A DNA stretch of 64,000 nt. It comes from Eurosta solidaginis. Its lineage: Eukaryota > Arthropoda > Insecta > Diptera > Tephritidae. A program made the position numbers and the translations under genes. This document shows, in pieces, positions 43,490 to 55,569 of this stretch. The stretch covers positions 56,821,346 to 56,885,345 of the forward strand of contig NC_090324.1 in assembly GCF_040869045.1 (NCBI RefSeq), in the 5' to 3' direction. The notes beneath the pieces were generated by a model, which ran no database searches, was not told the DNA's origin, and worked only from the letters and a program-made list of their open reading frames with translations. Numbering within the stretch: position 1 is the first letter of the stretch; the number at the start of each line of letters is the position of its first letter.

Positions 43490-43810
43490 GCTTGATTAAC
43501 CAGCTTCTTTATGTTACGTTGACTACCAATACGGCTCTACAAACGAGCGGCTGGATATTTAATTATACGGTGTCGCGCTCTTCGGTGTTCCTCGCGCCTA
43601 TGAACGGACGGACGGTGCAACAAAGTATGATGAGCTCGGCCGCAGTGGCGGTAGCTGCCGGCGGATATGACGTGGCCAAGCAGTTGACGCAGTAGCGATG
43701 GGCGCGTGCTGACTCATTTCGCTCTGCAGGAGTCATTATTAGAAATGCGTGGCATTGGCGCAAAGCAAGCTGGCGGCAACATAGGCGTCATTTTCCCAAT
43801 TGCATGATTA
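43490..43810 (-). pseudogene. Pao-type gag zinc-knuckle remnant
   Basis: The minus strand reads RQCHAFLIMTPAERNESARA then HRYCVNCLA, matching the ...C..F..M...ER......YC.NCL segment of the Pao Gags at 9.9 and 56.6 kb. It lies downstream of a pol on the same strand, so it belongs to a separate or rearranged element. Confidence 0.65.
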
Positions 43811-43949
43811 GATCTATGCAGAAAATTCGAGAGAAGAAAAAAAGAAAAAAGAAAAGAAAAAACGAGAGAGCATCAGCCTTTATATTAAAAAGGGGTGACA
43901 AGGAGGTTTGGAGGGATTGGGCAGAGAACGGTGTGAGCGGGGAACTATG
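43811..43949. other. GA-rich noncoding spacer
   Basis: Contains a (gaaaa)n purine-rich stretch near 43,830-43,870. No gene. Confidence 0.5.
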
Positions 43950-45470
43950 ATATGTGTAATAGACATATCTTTGTGATGTTGCGCGTAATTATGCCATTCT
44001 GGGTGCGAATGTCTACGACGCGCACATTCTCGTCGGGGCCTACGTGTAGGTTAGCATTCCGCCCTAGTCGCCACTCATTGGGTGGCAGAAGGTCGTCTTT
44101 GATGACGACTTATTCTACTTCTGTGAGGTTTTAATTTGGGTTTTCCATTTTTGTCGCTTATATATCTCTTTGAGGTACTCGTTCTTCGAGCGAATGCTAA
44201 ATTGGTGGTATAAAACCTTGAGTTTTTGCCATTTATGTAAAAGGCCGAGGTTCTCTGCGTTAGGTTCCGACAGAGAGGAGTGGGCCACCACGAAGGAAAT
44301 GTCCAGGGGTTAAGGCGAGTAAATCCATCGGGTCTTCGGACATGGGAAAGTTAGGCTTGGAATTGAGGACTGCCCCAATGCGGACGATGAGGGTCGTGAG
44401 CTCTTCAAAGGAGAACTTGGGATTGCCCGCGAATTTTGTCAAGTGTATTTGGAAGCTCTTAACAGCGGCTTCCCAGAGACCGCCGATGTGGAGAGCATAG
44501 GGGGGAAAGAATTGCAAAGCGAGGCCATGTGCAGCATACTTAAGGAAAAGAGCGAATTTCTTCTGGATTGCTCTTTGAGCACCGATGTAAGTATTTCCGT
44601 TATCGGACATGACTTTGTAGGGGATTCCACGGCGACCGGTAAAACGAGCAAATGCCGCTTTAATGCTTCCTTGGTCAGATCTGAACAAACTTCGAGATGA
44701 ACTGCCTTCGTTGAGAAACAGACAAAGACGCACACATGTGCCTTCCGGAGGGGGGCGCGACGCAGAGGGCAGGTTTTTACCAGAAATGGGCCGGAAAAGT
44801 CGACTCCTGTGGTGTGAAATGGCAGGGTATACGTCGATCTTTCCGCGGGTATTGCCGCCGCGATTTGTGAGCTCATATTTTGACGGTAGATCGTACAAGT
44901 TTTTCAATGGAAAATACACGACTTTATCTTCTGCTTTAAGCGAAGGATATAACACTCTTGATATATCATCCGGAGCATTAACTGCTTTTCGGCGTGTAGT
45001 ATAAGGGTGTGGATGAATTCGATAAAGAGGGTGCAAAACTTAGACATTTCGGGAATTATAATGGGGCGACGCTCATTGTCGCTGAGGTCAGCATAACTGA
45101 GGCGGCCGTTGACGCGTAATATTCCTTTCTCATCTAACTTGGGACTGAGTGATAGTAGTGGGCTTTTCTTACATATGACTTCGGAGGCCTTTAGCAGTTG
45201 AATTGTTTCTGCATAGTACAAACTTTGGGTACGGATGATAAGACGTTCTTTGGCATAAATTATCTCATACTGGGATAGAGAATATATGGAGGGGACGGAT
45301 TCTTTCTGCGGCTCGGCCGAAATAGGTGAAACCCTCTAAGAGATCAGGGGTCTCGGTGGTATGAAATTCTTCGATGCGGTTCTCTTCCGGCGGGGTAGGA
45401 TTTTGTGGCACCATCTTGGGCCAAATAAGCGGCGGATTTAGAAAGCCATTCAGCACCCCTTTCATATAAA
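43950..45470 (-). pseudogene. BEL/Pao pol: integrase and C-terminal domain, third family member
   Basis: The minus strand starts with LSPKLDEKGILRVNGRLSYA, EKQLMLRMIYQECYILRLKQ (zinc-binding region). It continues FHTTGVDFSGPFLVKT (Asp), AHVCVFVCFSTKAVHLEV, VMSDNGNTYIGAQ (Asp; N-T-Y replaces the usual N-F), HIGGLWEAAVKSFQIHL (Glu) and ALTPGHFLRGGPLL. Remnants of a C-terminal domain lie at 43,960-44,110 (DDLLPPNEWRLGRNANL-like). At least three frame changes occur. It differs enough from the 24 kb and 61 kb copies to be another family. Confidence 0.88.
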
Positions 45471-45689
45471 AAAAGGTTTATTAGGGTGAAAGAGGGGGCC
45501 TTCCTGTTCACAAATATATAAAACTTAAAGTGCGCAAACTTATAGTTTAAAAGTTATTTGTTGTTAAAATTTGAAAATTTAGCAAATTTCTATACCACTT
45601 TCACTTACAATTTGCACATCCTGCATTGCATTATTTTTACTTAATATAAGTGTTTTTATTAAATGGAGCTTCGTTATTACTACTAATTT
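45471..45689. other. Unassigned, partly repeated leader
   Basis: 45,590-45,665 is shared with 14,565-14,740 and precedes the 96-bp array here. No gene. Confidence 0.5.
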
Positions 45690-46340
45690 TAAAATAACCC
45701 TTAGCCGGTCCAACACCGGTTTCACCAACCACAGTCTTTCTGAGTAGAACACCCGCCGCGTCGGCGGCCTTTGGCCGCGCTTATAAAAAATAACCCTTAG
45801 CCGGTTCAACACCGGCTTCGCGAACCACAGTATTTCTCAGTAGAAATCCTTTCGCGTAGGCGGCCTTCGGCCGCATTTATAAAAAATTACCTTTAGCCGG
45901 TCCAACACCAGCTTCGCGAACCACAGTATTTCTGAGTAGAGCATCTTTCGGCATAAGCGGCCTTCGGCCGCGCTTTTATAAAATAACCCTTAGCCAATCC
46001 AACACTGGCTTCGCGAACCACAGTATTTCTCAGTAGAACACCTTTCGCGTAGGCGGCCTTCGGCCGCACATATAAAAAATTACCCTTAGCCGGTCCAACA
46101 CCGGCTTGGCGAACCACAGCATTTCTGAGTAGAACACCTTTCGCGTAGGCGGCCTTCGGCCGCGCTTATAAAAAGAAACCCTTAGCCCGTCCAACACTGG
46201 CTTCGCAACCCACAGTATTTCTGAGCAGAACACCTTTCCGCGTAAGCGGCCTTCTGCCGCGCTTACAAAAAAATAACTCTTAGCCGGTCGAACACTGGTT
46301 TCACGTACCACAGTCTTTCTGAGTCTTTCGCCAACGCAAG
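45690..46340. repeat. 96-bp hairpin array, copy C (longest)
   Basis: Seven units. The ttag before the ccggtccaacaccgg motif recurs at 45,701, 45,797, 45,893, 45,990, 46,086, 46,182 and 46,280 (96-98 bp apart). Each unit holds a CCGGT...ACCGG inverted motif and a GCGGCCTTCGGCCGC hairpin. Second-stem mutations in several units (gcggccttctgccgc) are not compensated, which argues against selection on RNA structure. Confidence 0.92.
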
Positions 46341-46640
46341 GACACACTGGGAACAATTTTCCGACGGCAAACCGCATCTACAAAACTACACACATTTGCT
46401 TCCTTAGACGGCACACAACGCTTACAACAACTACACACATTTGCTTTCCGACGGCACATCACGCCTACAAAAACACCACATATTTTTGCTTTCCGGTGGC
46501 ACAACACGTTTAAAACCACTACACACATATGCTTTCCGATGGCACACAACTCCTACAACAACACCACATATTTTTTTTTATCGACGGCACACCAGTTGCT
46601 TTCACCATCAACCACACATTTTTCTTTTATTTTTTCATCG
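46341..46640. repeat. 45-bp tandem repeat
   Basis: Five to six degenerate units of the form tttccgacggcacacaacgc, ctacaacaac, ctacacacatttgc. The plus frame 46,441-46,857 is Thr/His-rich low complexity and not a credible gene. Confidence 0.8.
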
Positions 46641-47674
46641 GCGGTGCAACGCCAACAACAAGTACGCCACCTTTTCATACTGGCAATTACAATTACCACC
46701 TGCGACACAGGCAGCAGCAACAATGACAACTTTTCTATTGGCAGCCAGGCAATATATTGCCACCACAACAACAACTACAACAACACCATATTCATCCACC
46801 AACCAGCTCAACAAATTAATTTTTATCAGGCATCACCCAGATAAGGAACTACCATAAAAAGAAGCCTAAAAGCGGTATTGGCGGATATCATTTCCGAAAA
46901 CAAAAACAAACCACCACGGCAGCAGCAGAAATAATCGTCGAAATTTAACTTCAAAATTTTTTTTGTTGTTTACAACAAACTATACTGTTGTATTTATCGC
47001 ATATTTTTTTTTGTATATTTACATATATTGTATATTATTTAGGCATTATTATTGGTAGGAAAAAGGTTGGTAAAAATCTAAGGGATTGGAGCAAACGATT
47101 TTTTTGGTGGTTTTTAAGTTAAACATTTTTCGAAGCAATTTTTTTTGCTTAGTAATTTCACTTTGCTTTTTTTAATTTTTCGTGAGTAATTTCTTACTCA
47201 CAATTTTCGTTTTCTATGACGATTTAAATTATTTTATTTTCACACTTTGCATTTCTTTTTGCGGTTAGTTACTATATTCAGAGTACACCGATCTTTATCG
47301 GTGTGATCTGCCCATAGTCCCACTTCCGCACATGAGTTTTTGGTTCCATTCCGGTTAAACTCGAAATTATGGAATTTTGAACATCCTTTTTTTATACTCT
47401 CCGTAACGGCATAAACTAATCGAGATAGATATAGACTTATGGATCAAAATGATCTGGGCGAAAAAAGAAATTCATTTAGCAACGTCCGTCCGTCCGCCCT
47501 TCCGTAAACACGATAACTTGAGTAAATTTTGACGTATCTTAATGAAATTTGGTATGTAAGTTCCAAGGCACTCAACTCAGATCTTTGTATTGTATATTCC
47601 TTATTTTCTTATAAATACGTACAATTTTCCAAGTAGTACAATATAAAAAAAATAACAAATTCAAATAAAACAAG
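46641..47674. other. Low-complexity AT-rich noncoding sequence
   Basis: CAA/ACA-rich to 46,930, then T-rich. From 47,280 on it resembles dispersed fly repeats with gtccgtccgtccgcccttcc and taacttgagtaaattttgac motifs. No gene. Confidence 0.5.
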
Positions 47675-50610
47675 TAAGGACGGGACTGTCTTCGGCTGTA
47701 CCGAAGACTTCATACCTTTCATGAATGGGGCTGAACAATAATCTTATCCCGTTCGTAATCTCCGAATAATCGGATGTATAAGATAAGAAATATATAGTGA
47801 ACAGATCTACATACCTAAACGATTTTTAAGATAAATATAAAATAAAAAACAGGTAGGTACTTTGTGTGATGATGCAAAGTTTCAGGTTTTTTGTGTAACT
47901 ATTTGATGAAATGTGAGGAATTTTGAAGCTTCTATCCGTAAAAAAGGGGCAAAATTACAGTTTATATGAGGTATATAATATATATACCACCGATCTCTAT
48001 GACTTTTTCAGACAACAATATATGCTATATACGTAAGCATTTGGTGAAATTTGAAGCATCTAGCTGTTAAAATGGGGCAGAAATTGCGCAAAGTTTCTTA
48101 TCTGAACAATCGGTTGTATGAGATATATACTATATTGTAATGACACCCTAAGAGCAACTCACCACATCAACCATACATCAGCTGATGTATGTACTAGTTG
48201 ACCGAACACGCTCGCACGGGCGAATACAACCCGGCGCGTGAGTGGCTCGCCCATTATAGTTTGGCCACTGAAAAAGATACACACAAACTCCGAGAAGTTC
48301 AATAATTTATAATTAAACTTTAAATCAAATCTGAATAAAAGTTAGAATTTAGTTTAATCATTACTCTTAGTTATTATTGTTATAAAAAGCTACTACAGCA
48401 TTGGTGATACGGGGACGCAGGTGCATATTGCTCACCTAAAAACAAATCTGAAGTTAACTTAAGTATTTCTGCCGAAGAAGGTCACAATATGTACCACCGA
48501 TCTTAATGATTTTTTCAGACAACAATATATGCTATACACGTAAGCATTTGGTGAAATTTGAAGTTTCTAGCTGTTAAAATGGGGAAGAAATTGCGCAAAG
48601 TTTCATATCTGAACAATCGGTTGTATGAGATATATACTATATATACCACCGGTCTCTATGATTTTTTCAGACAACAACATATGCTATACACGTAAGCAAA
48701 TAAAAATAGGTAGGTACTTTGTGTGAGGATGCAAAGCTTCACGTTTTTTGTGGTCTGCATGTAAAAACTATGACTACCAATCACGTATTTCAAAAATATA
48801 TGACGTAAACGTAACTATTTGATGAATTTTGAAGATTCTAGCCGTAACAAAGGGGCAAAAATGGCAGTTTATATGAAGTATATAATATATATACCACCGA
48901 TCTCTATGATTTTTTCAGACAACAATATATGCTATATACGTAAGCATTTGGTGAAATTTGAAGCTTCTAGCTGTTAAAACGGGGCAGAAATTGCGCAAAG
49001 TTTCTTATCTGAACAATCGGTTGTATGAGATGTATACTATGTATACCACCGAACTGAATGATTTTTTCAGACCTCAATATAGGCTATACACGTAAGCATT
49101 TGGTGAAATTTGAAGGTTATAGCTGTTAAAATGAGGCCGAATTCGCAAAAAAAAATATATATACTATATGTATATAATATACATACCATCATATATATGT
49201 TATATATATCACCGATCTCTATGATTTTTTGACACAACAATATATACTATATACGTAAGCAATCGGTGAAATTTGAAGCTTATAGCTGTTAGAATGGGGT
49301 AGAAATTGCGAAAAGTTTCTTATCTGAACAATCGGTTGTATGAGATATATACTATATATAAAACCGATCGCTATGATTTTTTTCAGACAACAATATACGC
49401 TATATATGTAAGCATTCGGTGAAATTTGAAGCTTCTAGCTGTTAAAATGGGGCTAAAATTGCGAAAATATATATATATACTATATATACCACCATATATA
49501 TACTATATATACCACCGATCTTTATGATTTTTTCAGACAACAATATATGCTATATGCGTAAGCATTCGTTGAAATTTGAAGCCTCTAGCTCTTAAAATAG
49601 GGCAGTAATTACGAAAAGTTTCTTATCTGAACAATCGGTTGTGGGGGATATATACTATATATACGACCGATCTCATCAATGTTTTCAGGCAACAATATGT
49701 GCAATATACGAAATTATATGGTGAAGTTTGAAGCTTCAATGTGTTAAATTGAGTAAGATACGACAAAAATCCTCTTTTTCTGAAAAATCGGTTGTATGGA
49801 GGATATATGCTATAGTGGTCCGATCCGGTCGGTTCCGACAAATGTCTAATCGGACACACAAATACACCCGCTCACCAAATTTTATCAAGATATCTCAAAA
49901 ATTGAGGGACTAGTTTGCATACAAACAGACAGACGGACAGACGGACAGACGGACAAACGGACATGGCTAAATCAACTCAGCTCTTCATCCTGATTATTTC
50001 GGTATACTTAATGGTGGGTCTATCTATTTTCCTTTAAGGACTTACAATTTTGGGTTTCGTGACGAAATTAATATACCATTTCATTTTCATGAAAGGTATA
50101 AAAATGGCAAAAAACCCCCTTATCTGAACGATCGGTTGTATGGGATATATATTATATATAACTCCGATCGAAATGATTTTTACAGGAAATCTTCTATGAT
50201 ATATTAGAATATATATCACCAAGTGTCACGTTTATACTTTCTAAATTGCGGCAGGAATGGCCAAAATCGTCTTATCTGAACGATCGGTTGTATGGGAGAT
50301 ATATGTTATAGTGGTCCGATCCTACCGGATCCGACAAATTTCTAATATAATAAAAAAAATACATCCTTGTGCCAAATTTCATTGAGATACATATCTCAAA
50401 ATTTGAGGGACTAGTTTGCGTTCAAACAGACAGACGGACGGACAGACGGACATGGCTATATCAACTCAGTTCGTCGCCCTGATCAATTTGGTATACCTAA
50501 TGGTGAGTCTATCTTCTATATTTCTCAACGTTACAAACATCGGACCAAAGTTAATATACCATTTCATGTTCATGAAAGTTATAAAAATAGCTAGTGACAT
50601 TAAATGCTAA
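47675..50610. repeat. Dispersed repeat with about 153-bp tandem array
   Basis: Starts acaagtaaggacgggactgt, then an array from about 47,965 to 49,860. The tttttcagacaacaatat box recurs at about 48,003, 48,510 (after subtracting the inserted LTR), 48,660, 48,909, 49,060, 49,224, 49,379, 49,530 and 49,683; most spacings are 150-164 bp. Units carry acaatcggttgtatgagata and gtgaaatttgaagcttctag. Two flanking copies of cagacggacatggctaaatc-type sequence (49,930-50,100 and 50,440-50,590) close it. Class unknown; no coding. Confidence 0.85.
48136..48486. mobile_element. Solo LTR with ATAT target duplication
   Basis: 351 bp beginning TGTAATGACACCCTAAGAGC and ending GAAGGTCACA. It is flanked by ATAT at 48,132-48,135 and 48,487-48,490 inside a tandem-array unit whose uninterrupted siblings read ctatatataccaccg. 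A polyadenylation-like aataaaa lies near 48,336. A 4-bp duplication points to a Ty3/Gypsy-type element; the internal part was probably lost by LTR-LTR recombination. Not related by eye to the BEL LTRs here. Orientation is unresolved. Confidence 0.85.
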
Positions 50611-50661
50611 TTATAAAAGCAGTGGAAATGTCATTTCCTTTAAATCTAATCTAATATCTAA

Positions 50662-53600
50662 TCTAATATACATTATAAATGGGAAAGTTTGTATGTTTGG
50701 ATGTTTGGATGTTTGTATGTCCAGACGTTTGTCTTTGTGCCTCAATCACGCAAGAACGGCTGGACGGATTTGGATGAAATTTGGCACACATATAGCCAAT
50801 AGTCTAGAAGATCTAATAGCTATATTTATTGAAAAGGGGGGGGGTCCCCGACCCCTAAGAACAGTTATAATTTAATTATTGTATTTTTTCGTTTTTGTGA
50901 CTGAATCACGCCAGAACGTCTTCACGGATCTTGATGAAATTTGGGACACAGGTAGACAATAGTCTACTGGCGAAATTTTTTCGAAAATGGAAAGGGGTTG
51001 GGGGTCTCACGACCCTTCGAACAATTACTTTTTAATAATTTTTACACATTATAACTTTACGTTTTCTGCCTTCACCAATATTACAAACTCAATAGGTCAA
51101 ATAGGTCGAGGGCTTACAAAGTGAGCACCCATAATAACTCAATATAAATGTTCTCCTAAATCAACAATTTTTGGTATCTGGCTCATACGATCGGTGGTGC
51201 ACTCCGTCTCCTCCCACCATCCTCCCTCCATCAATTGTTTTTTAGGCAAGCTTTTATTAGCTTTACCGGTATGTTTGTTTGTAACTCTTCATTCACTTCA
51301 AAGCGCCTGCTGCTTTATTAACATGCTTTTATTATTAATTAGTTTCACCTTATTTGTAATCCCGTCAGCGTCATATCGAGACCCTTCCGGGATCATTTCT
51401 GGATGGTTTTCGAGATCCCGTAAGGTTTATTTAGGGACTATTTCGGGATCATTTGGGCATTCTTCCAGAATAATTTTTGGATGATTTTCGGGATCCGTTC
51501 AGTTACCCGTCAGGGTCATTTCGGGATCATTTTGGGACACTTACGCAATCATTTCTGGGTAGTTTTCGGGATCCGTTCGGGTCATTTCGGAACTTTATCG
51601 GAACTATTTCGGAATCGTTTGAGGACCCTTCAGGAATCCTTTCTGGACGGTTTACGGAATACCGTCGGGGATCATTTCGTGACTTTTTCTGGATTATTTC
51701 GGGATCATTTGGAGAGTTTGCCGGTATCAGTTCTGCAAGGCTTTCGGGATCAATCTGTGATCCCGTCGGGGTAATTTCTGGATGATATTCGGGATCCGCC
51801 CGGGTACCCGTCAGGGGCATTTCGGGACTTTTTCGGGACTATTTCTTGATTATTTTGGGACCATTCCAGCATCATTTCTGTGATCAATCTGTGATCCCGT
51901 CAGATTAATTTCGGGATCATTTGGGGACTCTTTAAGGATCGTATCTGGATGGTTTCTGGGATCCGTCCGGGATTATTTCGGGATAATTTGGGGATCCTTT
52001 CTGGATCATTTCTGTTTGGTTTTCGGGATCCCGTGAGGGTTATTTCGGCCCTATTTCGGGATCATTTGGGAACTCTTCTGGTATAATTTCTCGACGATTT
52101 CCGGGATCCGTCCGGGTACCCGTCAGGATCACTTGGAACTATTGCGGGATCATTTTGGGATCATTCCGGCATCATTTCTGGATAGTTTTAGGGATCCGTC
52201 CGGGATCCCGTCGTGGTTATTTCGGGACTTTTTCGGGAGCATTCCGGTGTCATTTAGGAATCCTTTCGGGATCAGGATACCGTCGGGGTTATTTCGGGAC
52301 TATTTCGAGATCAAATGTGGACTCTTGCGGTATAATTTCTGGATGATTTTTGAGATCCGTCCGGGTACCCATCAGGGTAATTGCGAAACTTTTTCGGGAC
52401 TATTTCGGGATCAATTTGGAACCCTTTCGGGATCATTTCTGGATAGTCTTCGGGATCCCGTCGCGGTTATTTCGGGACTTTTACGGGAGTATTCCGGGGT
52501 CATTTGGGGATCCTTCCGGGTTAATTTCTGGATGGTTTGCGGGATCCCGTCAGGGTTATTTCGGGACTATTTCCGAATCTCTGGATGATTTTCGGGATCC
52601 GTCCGGGTACCCGTCAGGGTAATTTCGGGACTTTTTCGGGACTATTTCGGGATCATTTTGGAACCCTTAAGGGATCATTTCTTAATAGTCTTCGGGATCC
52701 CGTCGCGATTATTTCGGGACTTTTCCGGGAGTATTCCGGGGTCATTTGGGGATCCTTCCGGGTTAATTTCTGGATGGTTTGCGGGATCCCGTCAGCGTTA
52801 TTTCGGGACTATTTCGGGATCATTTGGGGACTCTTCCGGTATAATCTCTGCATGATTTTCGGGATCCGTCCAGGTACCCGTCAGGGTCATTTCGGGAATA
52901 TTTCGAAATCATTTTGGGACCCTTGAGGAATCATTTCTGGATAGTTTTCGGGATCCGTCCGGGTCATTTAGGGACTTTTTCGGGACTATTTTGGGATCAT
53001 TTGGGGACCCTTCAGGATCCTGTCTGGACAGCTTACGGAATCCCGTCGGGGTCATTTCGTGACTTTTTCTGGATTATTTCGTGATCATTTGGAGAGTTTG
53101 CCGGCACCAGTTCTGCAGGGCTTCCGGGGTCAATCTGGGATCCCGTCAGGGTCATTTCGGGATCATTTGGAGACTCTTTGAGGATCACATCTGGGATCCG
53201 TGCGAGATTATTTCGGGATAATTTGGGGATCCTTTCCGGATCATTTCTGGTTGGTTTCCGGAAAACGTCCGGGATTCCGGCGGGGTCATTTCGTGACTTT
53301 CTGGACTATTTCAAGATAATTTGGGACCCTTCTGAGATCATTTCAGGAGCCGTCCGGGTTCCCGTCCTGGTAATTTCGGAACATTTTTGGCACTATATCG
53401 GGATTATTTGGGGATCCTGTATCATTTATGGATGGCTCTCGAGATCCCGTCAGGGTTATTTCGGCACTTTTTCGAGATCATTTGGGGTTCTTCCGGCATC
53501 ATTTCTGGATGGTTTTGGGATCCGTCCTAGATTCCGTTAGGTTATTTCGGGATCATTTGGAGACCCTTCAGGGATCATTTCTGGATGGTTTTCGGAATTT

Positions 53601-54228
53601 ATCGGGATCATTTCGGGACTATTTTGGTATCATTTTGGGACCCTTCCGGGATCATTTAAGGACTCTTCGAAACCGGTAGTTAAGCACACATGACTTTTTA
53701 AATTATGAGCTTTTACGGCCATGGATTCGCTGCAAATTATTCGTATTTAATATTCGGAATGTATTATCGTTAATATCTAACACAGCTTTTTCATTCTGCG
53801 TATTTTTGATTTTTTTAAAATAATCCGGCAAAGAACCGCTATAACTATAATTACACTTTTTGTGATATTTTAAGCAACTAAATACCCGAAAAAGCAACAC
53901 TATTTTCATCTAAAAAATTCTCTTTGGTTTTAGCTGATTGTAGTTTCACTCCTTTGTTCTATGAATAGTATTTCCTTCACCCCTCTCATAACAATTAATT
54001 TGACTTAGGAACAAAATGTGTTTTTTTAATTCGAAAAAACTGTATTGTACTATTCACGTAAGCGTGCCTTTCCGGTTATCAGCTCATTTAGTTATTTTTT
54101 TTTTACTCAATTACACAAATAAAATACATTGACAAAAATAATTTCAACAGATAACTTGATAAGCAGGCTAACGTCAATAACCGATTTATTTTATTATCTC
54201 TTGCGGAGGGGCCGCGGGTAAAGGCTAG
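50662..54228 (+). mobile_element. Complete-looking non-autonomous Helitron with satellite core
   Basis: 3,567 bp. The 5' end is TCTAATATACATTATAAATG after an A. The 3' end is CTAG (54,225-54,228) followed by T, with a short GCGG-AGGGG-CCGC hairpin ending 9 nt before it: the A|TC...CTRR|T pattern of Helitrons. 50,680-51,190 holds the cacgcaagaacggctggacg-type 5' region. 51,360-53,680 is a tandem array. 53,690-54,228 is the 3' region. No Rep/helicase is encoded. Fragments of the same family lie at 30.2, 36.3-39.6 and 54.2 kb. Confidence 0.75.
51360..53680. repeat. GGATC-rich satellite inside the Helitron
   Basis: Basic period about 100 bp built from tcgggatccgtccgggtacc, cgtcagggtcatttcggga, atttcgggatcatttgggga and atttctggatggttttcggg. 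A higher-order duplication of 242 bp is visible: atagtcttcgggatcccgtc at 52,443 and again at 52,685. All long frames here (such as 52,133-52,588 and 52,537-52,926 plus) are repeats of Gly/Phe/Arg-rich words such as SGLFRDHFG and are not genes. Confidence 0.9.
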
Positions 54229-54720
54229 TATATTATAAATGGGAAAGTTTGGATGATTGTATGTCCAGACTTTGTGCCTCAATCACGCAAGAACGGCTGG
54301 ACGGATTTGGATGAAATTTGGCACACATATAGCCAATAGTCTAGAGGGATCCACTAGGTATATTTTATTGAAAAGGGGGTGGTCCCCGCCCCCTAGGAAC
54401 AGTTATAATTAGTTATTGTATTTTTGTTGTATTGATCTTCACGGATCTTGATGAAATTTAGGACACAGGTAGACAATAGTCTACTGGCGAAATTTTTTTG
54501 AAAATGGAAAGGGGGTGTGGGTTTCACGACCCTTCGAACAATTACTTTTTAATAATTTTTACACATTATAACTTTACGTTTACTGCCTTCACCAATATTA
54601 CAAACTCAATAGGTCAAATAGGTCGAGGGCTTACAAAGTGAGCAGTGACACCCTCCATCTCCTCACCCCCCTTCCCCTCACCCCATCTGGTGCAAAATCT
54701 ATAAATTGTTATTGTTTGCG
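54229..54720 (+). mobile_element. Second Helitron 5' fragment, head-to-tail
   Basis: Begins immediately after the CTAG end of the previous Helitron with tatattataaatgggaaag and repeats its 5' region (cacgcaagaacggctggacg, gcacacatatagccaatagt, aggtcaaataggtcgagggc). It ends near 54,720 before any satellite. The extreme TC terminus is altered. Confidence 0.75.
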
Positions 54721-55569
54721 GGGGGAATGTGTCGTGGGGCGCGATCTCACGCAAATAAAAGAAATAAAAAAGAAGAGTTAGTACCGAGTAGATAACAATA
54801 TTTATTCACTTTATCAACAATGGAAAATGCAATATTAGATATACGAGATAGAATAATTTATTCACATTACAAATGACCAAACTCCAATTTATGAACGTGA
54901 TTTACTTGCCGAGAGTAAGGAAATGAAAAAGTTATGAAATTAATTCACTGCACAATTCGCAATGCACTTGGCAAGTTAACACGTACGAAAATTACTAATG
55001 CGAATATTAATTGAAATGACAATCTCAAATTCGCACTATTAATTAAAATGACACTTTCAAATTACTCAGGCAAAATTATTAAATGTGGAAATGATTTGGC
55101 TCTATACTACTCACCTAGGGCTAGCTGCTGGCTCGTGAACGTTCCAAAATAGAAGAAGGAGCCAAGACCACGAACAAGTCCGCGGCACCTGCCGATAGCT
55201 AACTTTCGTTGAGTTTTTCCCCTTCAAAGTTAGTTCTCGGCTGGTGTTAGCTGTTACCTGTATTAATAACAAAATAATTAATGTGCGTATTAGGGTGGTC
55301 CGAAATGTTTAGGCTGGTGGCCTAAACATGCCGGCCCCTGGCGGCGAGCAACTTGAAACTCGGTGAGTACGCCAGCAACCTTCCCAAGGCAGGATAAACT
55401 AAATAAATTAAAAATATGATACGTATGTATAGTTGCATGGTAAGTGCGATCTCCGTTGGACATCCGTGCTTTCAATACTGCAGGCTCGCGGAGCTGTGGA
55501 TGAAAGAGAAAAGCGTTAGTGTTCAAGTACGTGGGGTTGTTTGGTTTAAAATGCACTTTGTGGTATAAT
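54721..55569 (-). repeat. LTR-like and 3' noncoding region of Pao element, copy 2
   Basis: Downstream (minus strand) of the gag-protease stop. It includes, on the minus strand, ggccggcatgtttaggccac and cagcctaaacatttcgg, as in the LTR-like block at 11.31 kb. It ends towards gcgcgatctcacgcaaataa (54,740-54,758), where a cgcaaataaaag box resembles 57,296-57,308 upstream of the gag. That pair may be the two LTRs, but identity is too low to draw edges. Confidence 0.45.

Noticed and set aside
44443..45004. Plus-strand frames opposite the BEL integrase
   Set aside because: Shadows of the minus-strand pol, which carries the recognisable catalytic boxes.
46441..46857. 138-codon plus frame rich in Thr, His and Pro
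   Set aside because: Low-complexity CAA/CAC repeat translation lying in the 45-bp array.
51477..53679. Several open frames of 80-150 codons on the plus strand
   Set aside because: They are translations of the GGATC satellite (repeated SGLFRDHFG-like words in three frames). Frames exist on both strands because the unit has few stops.
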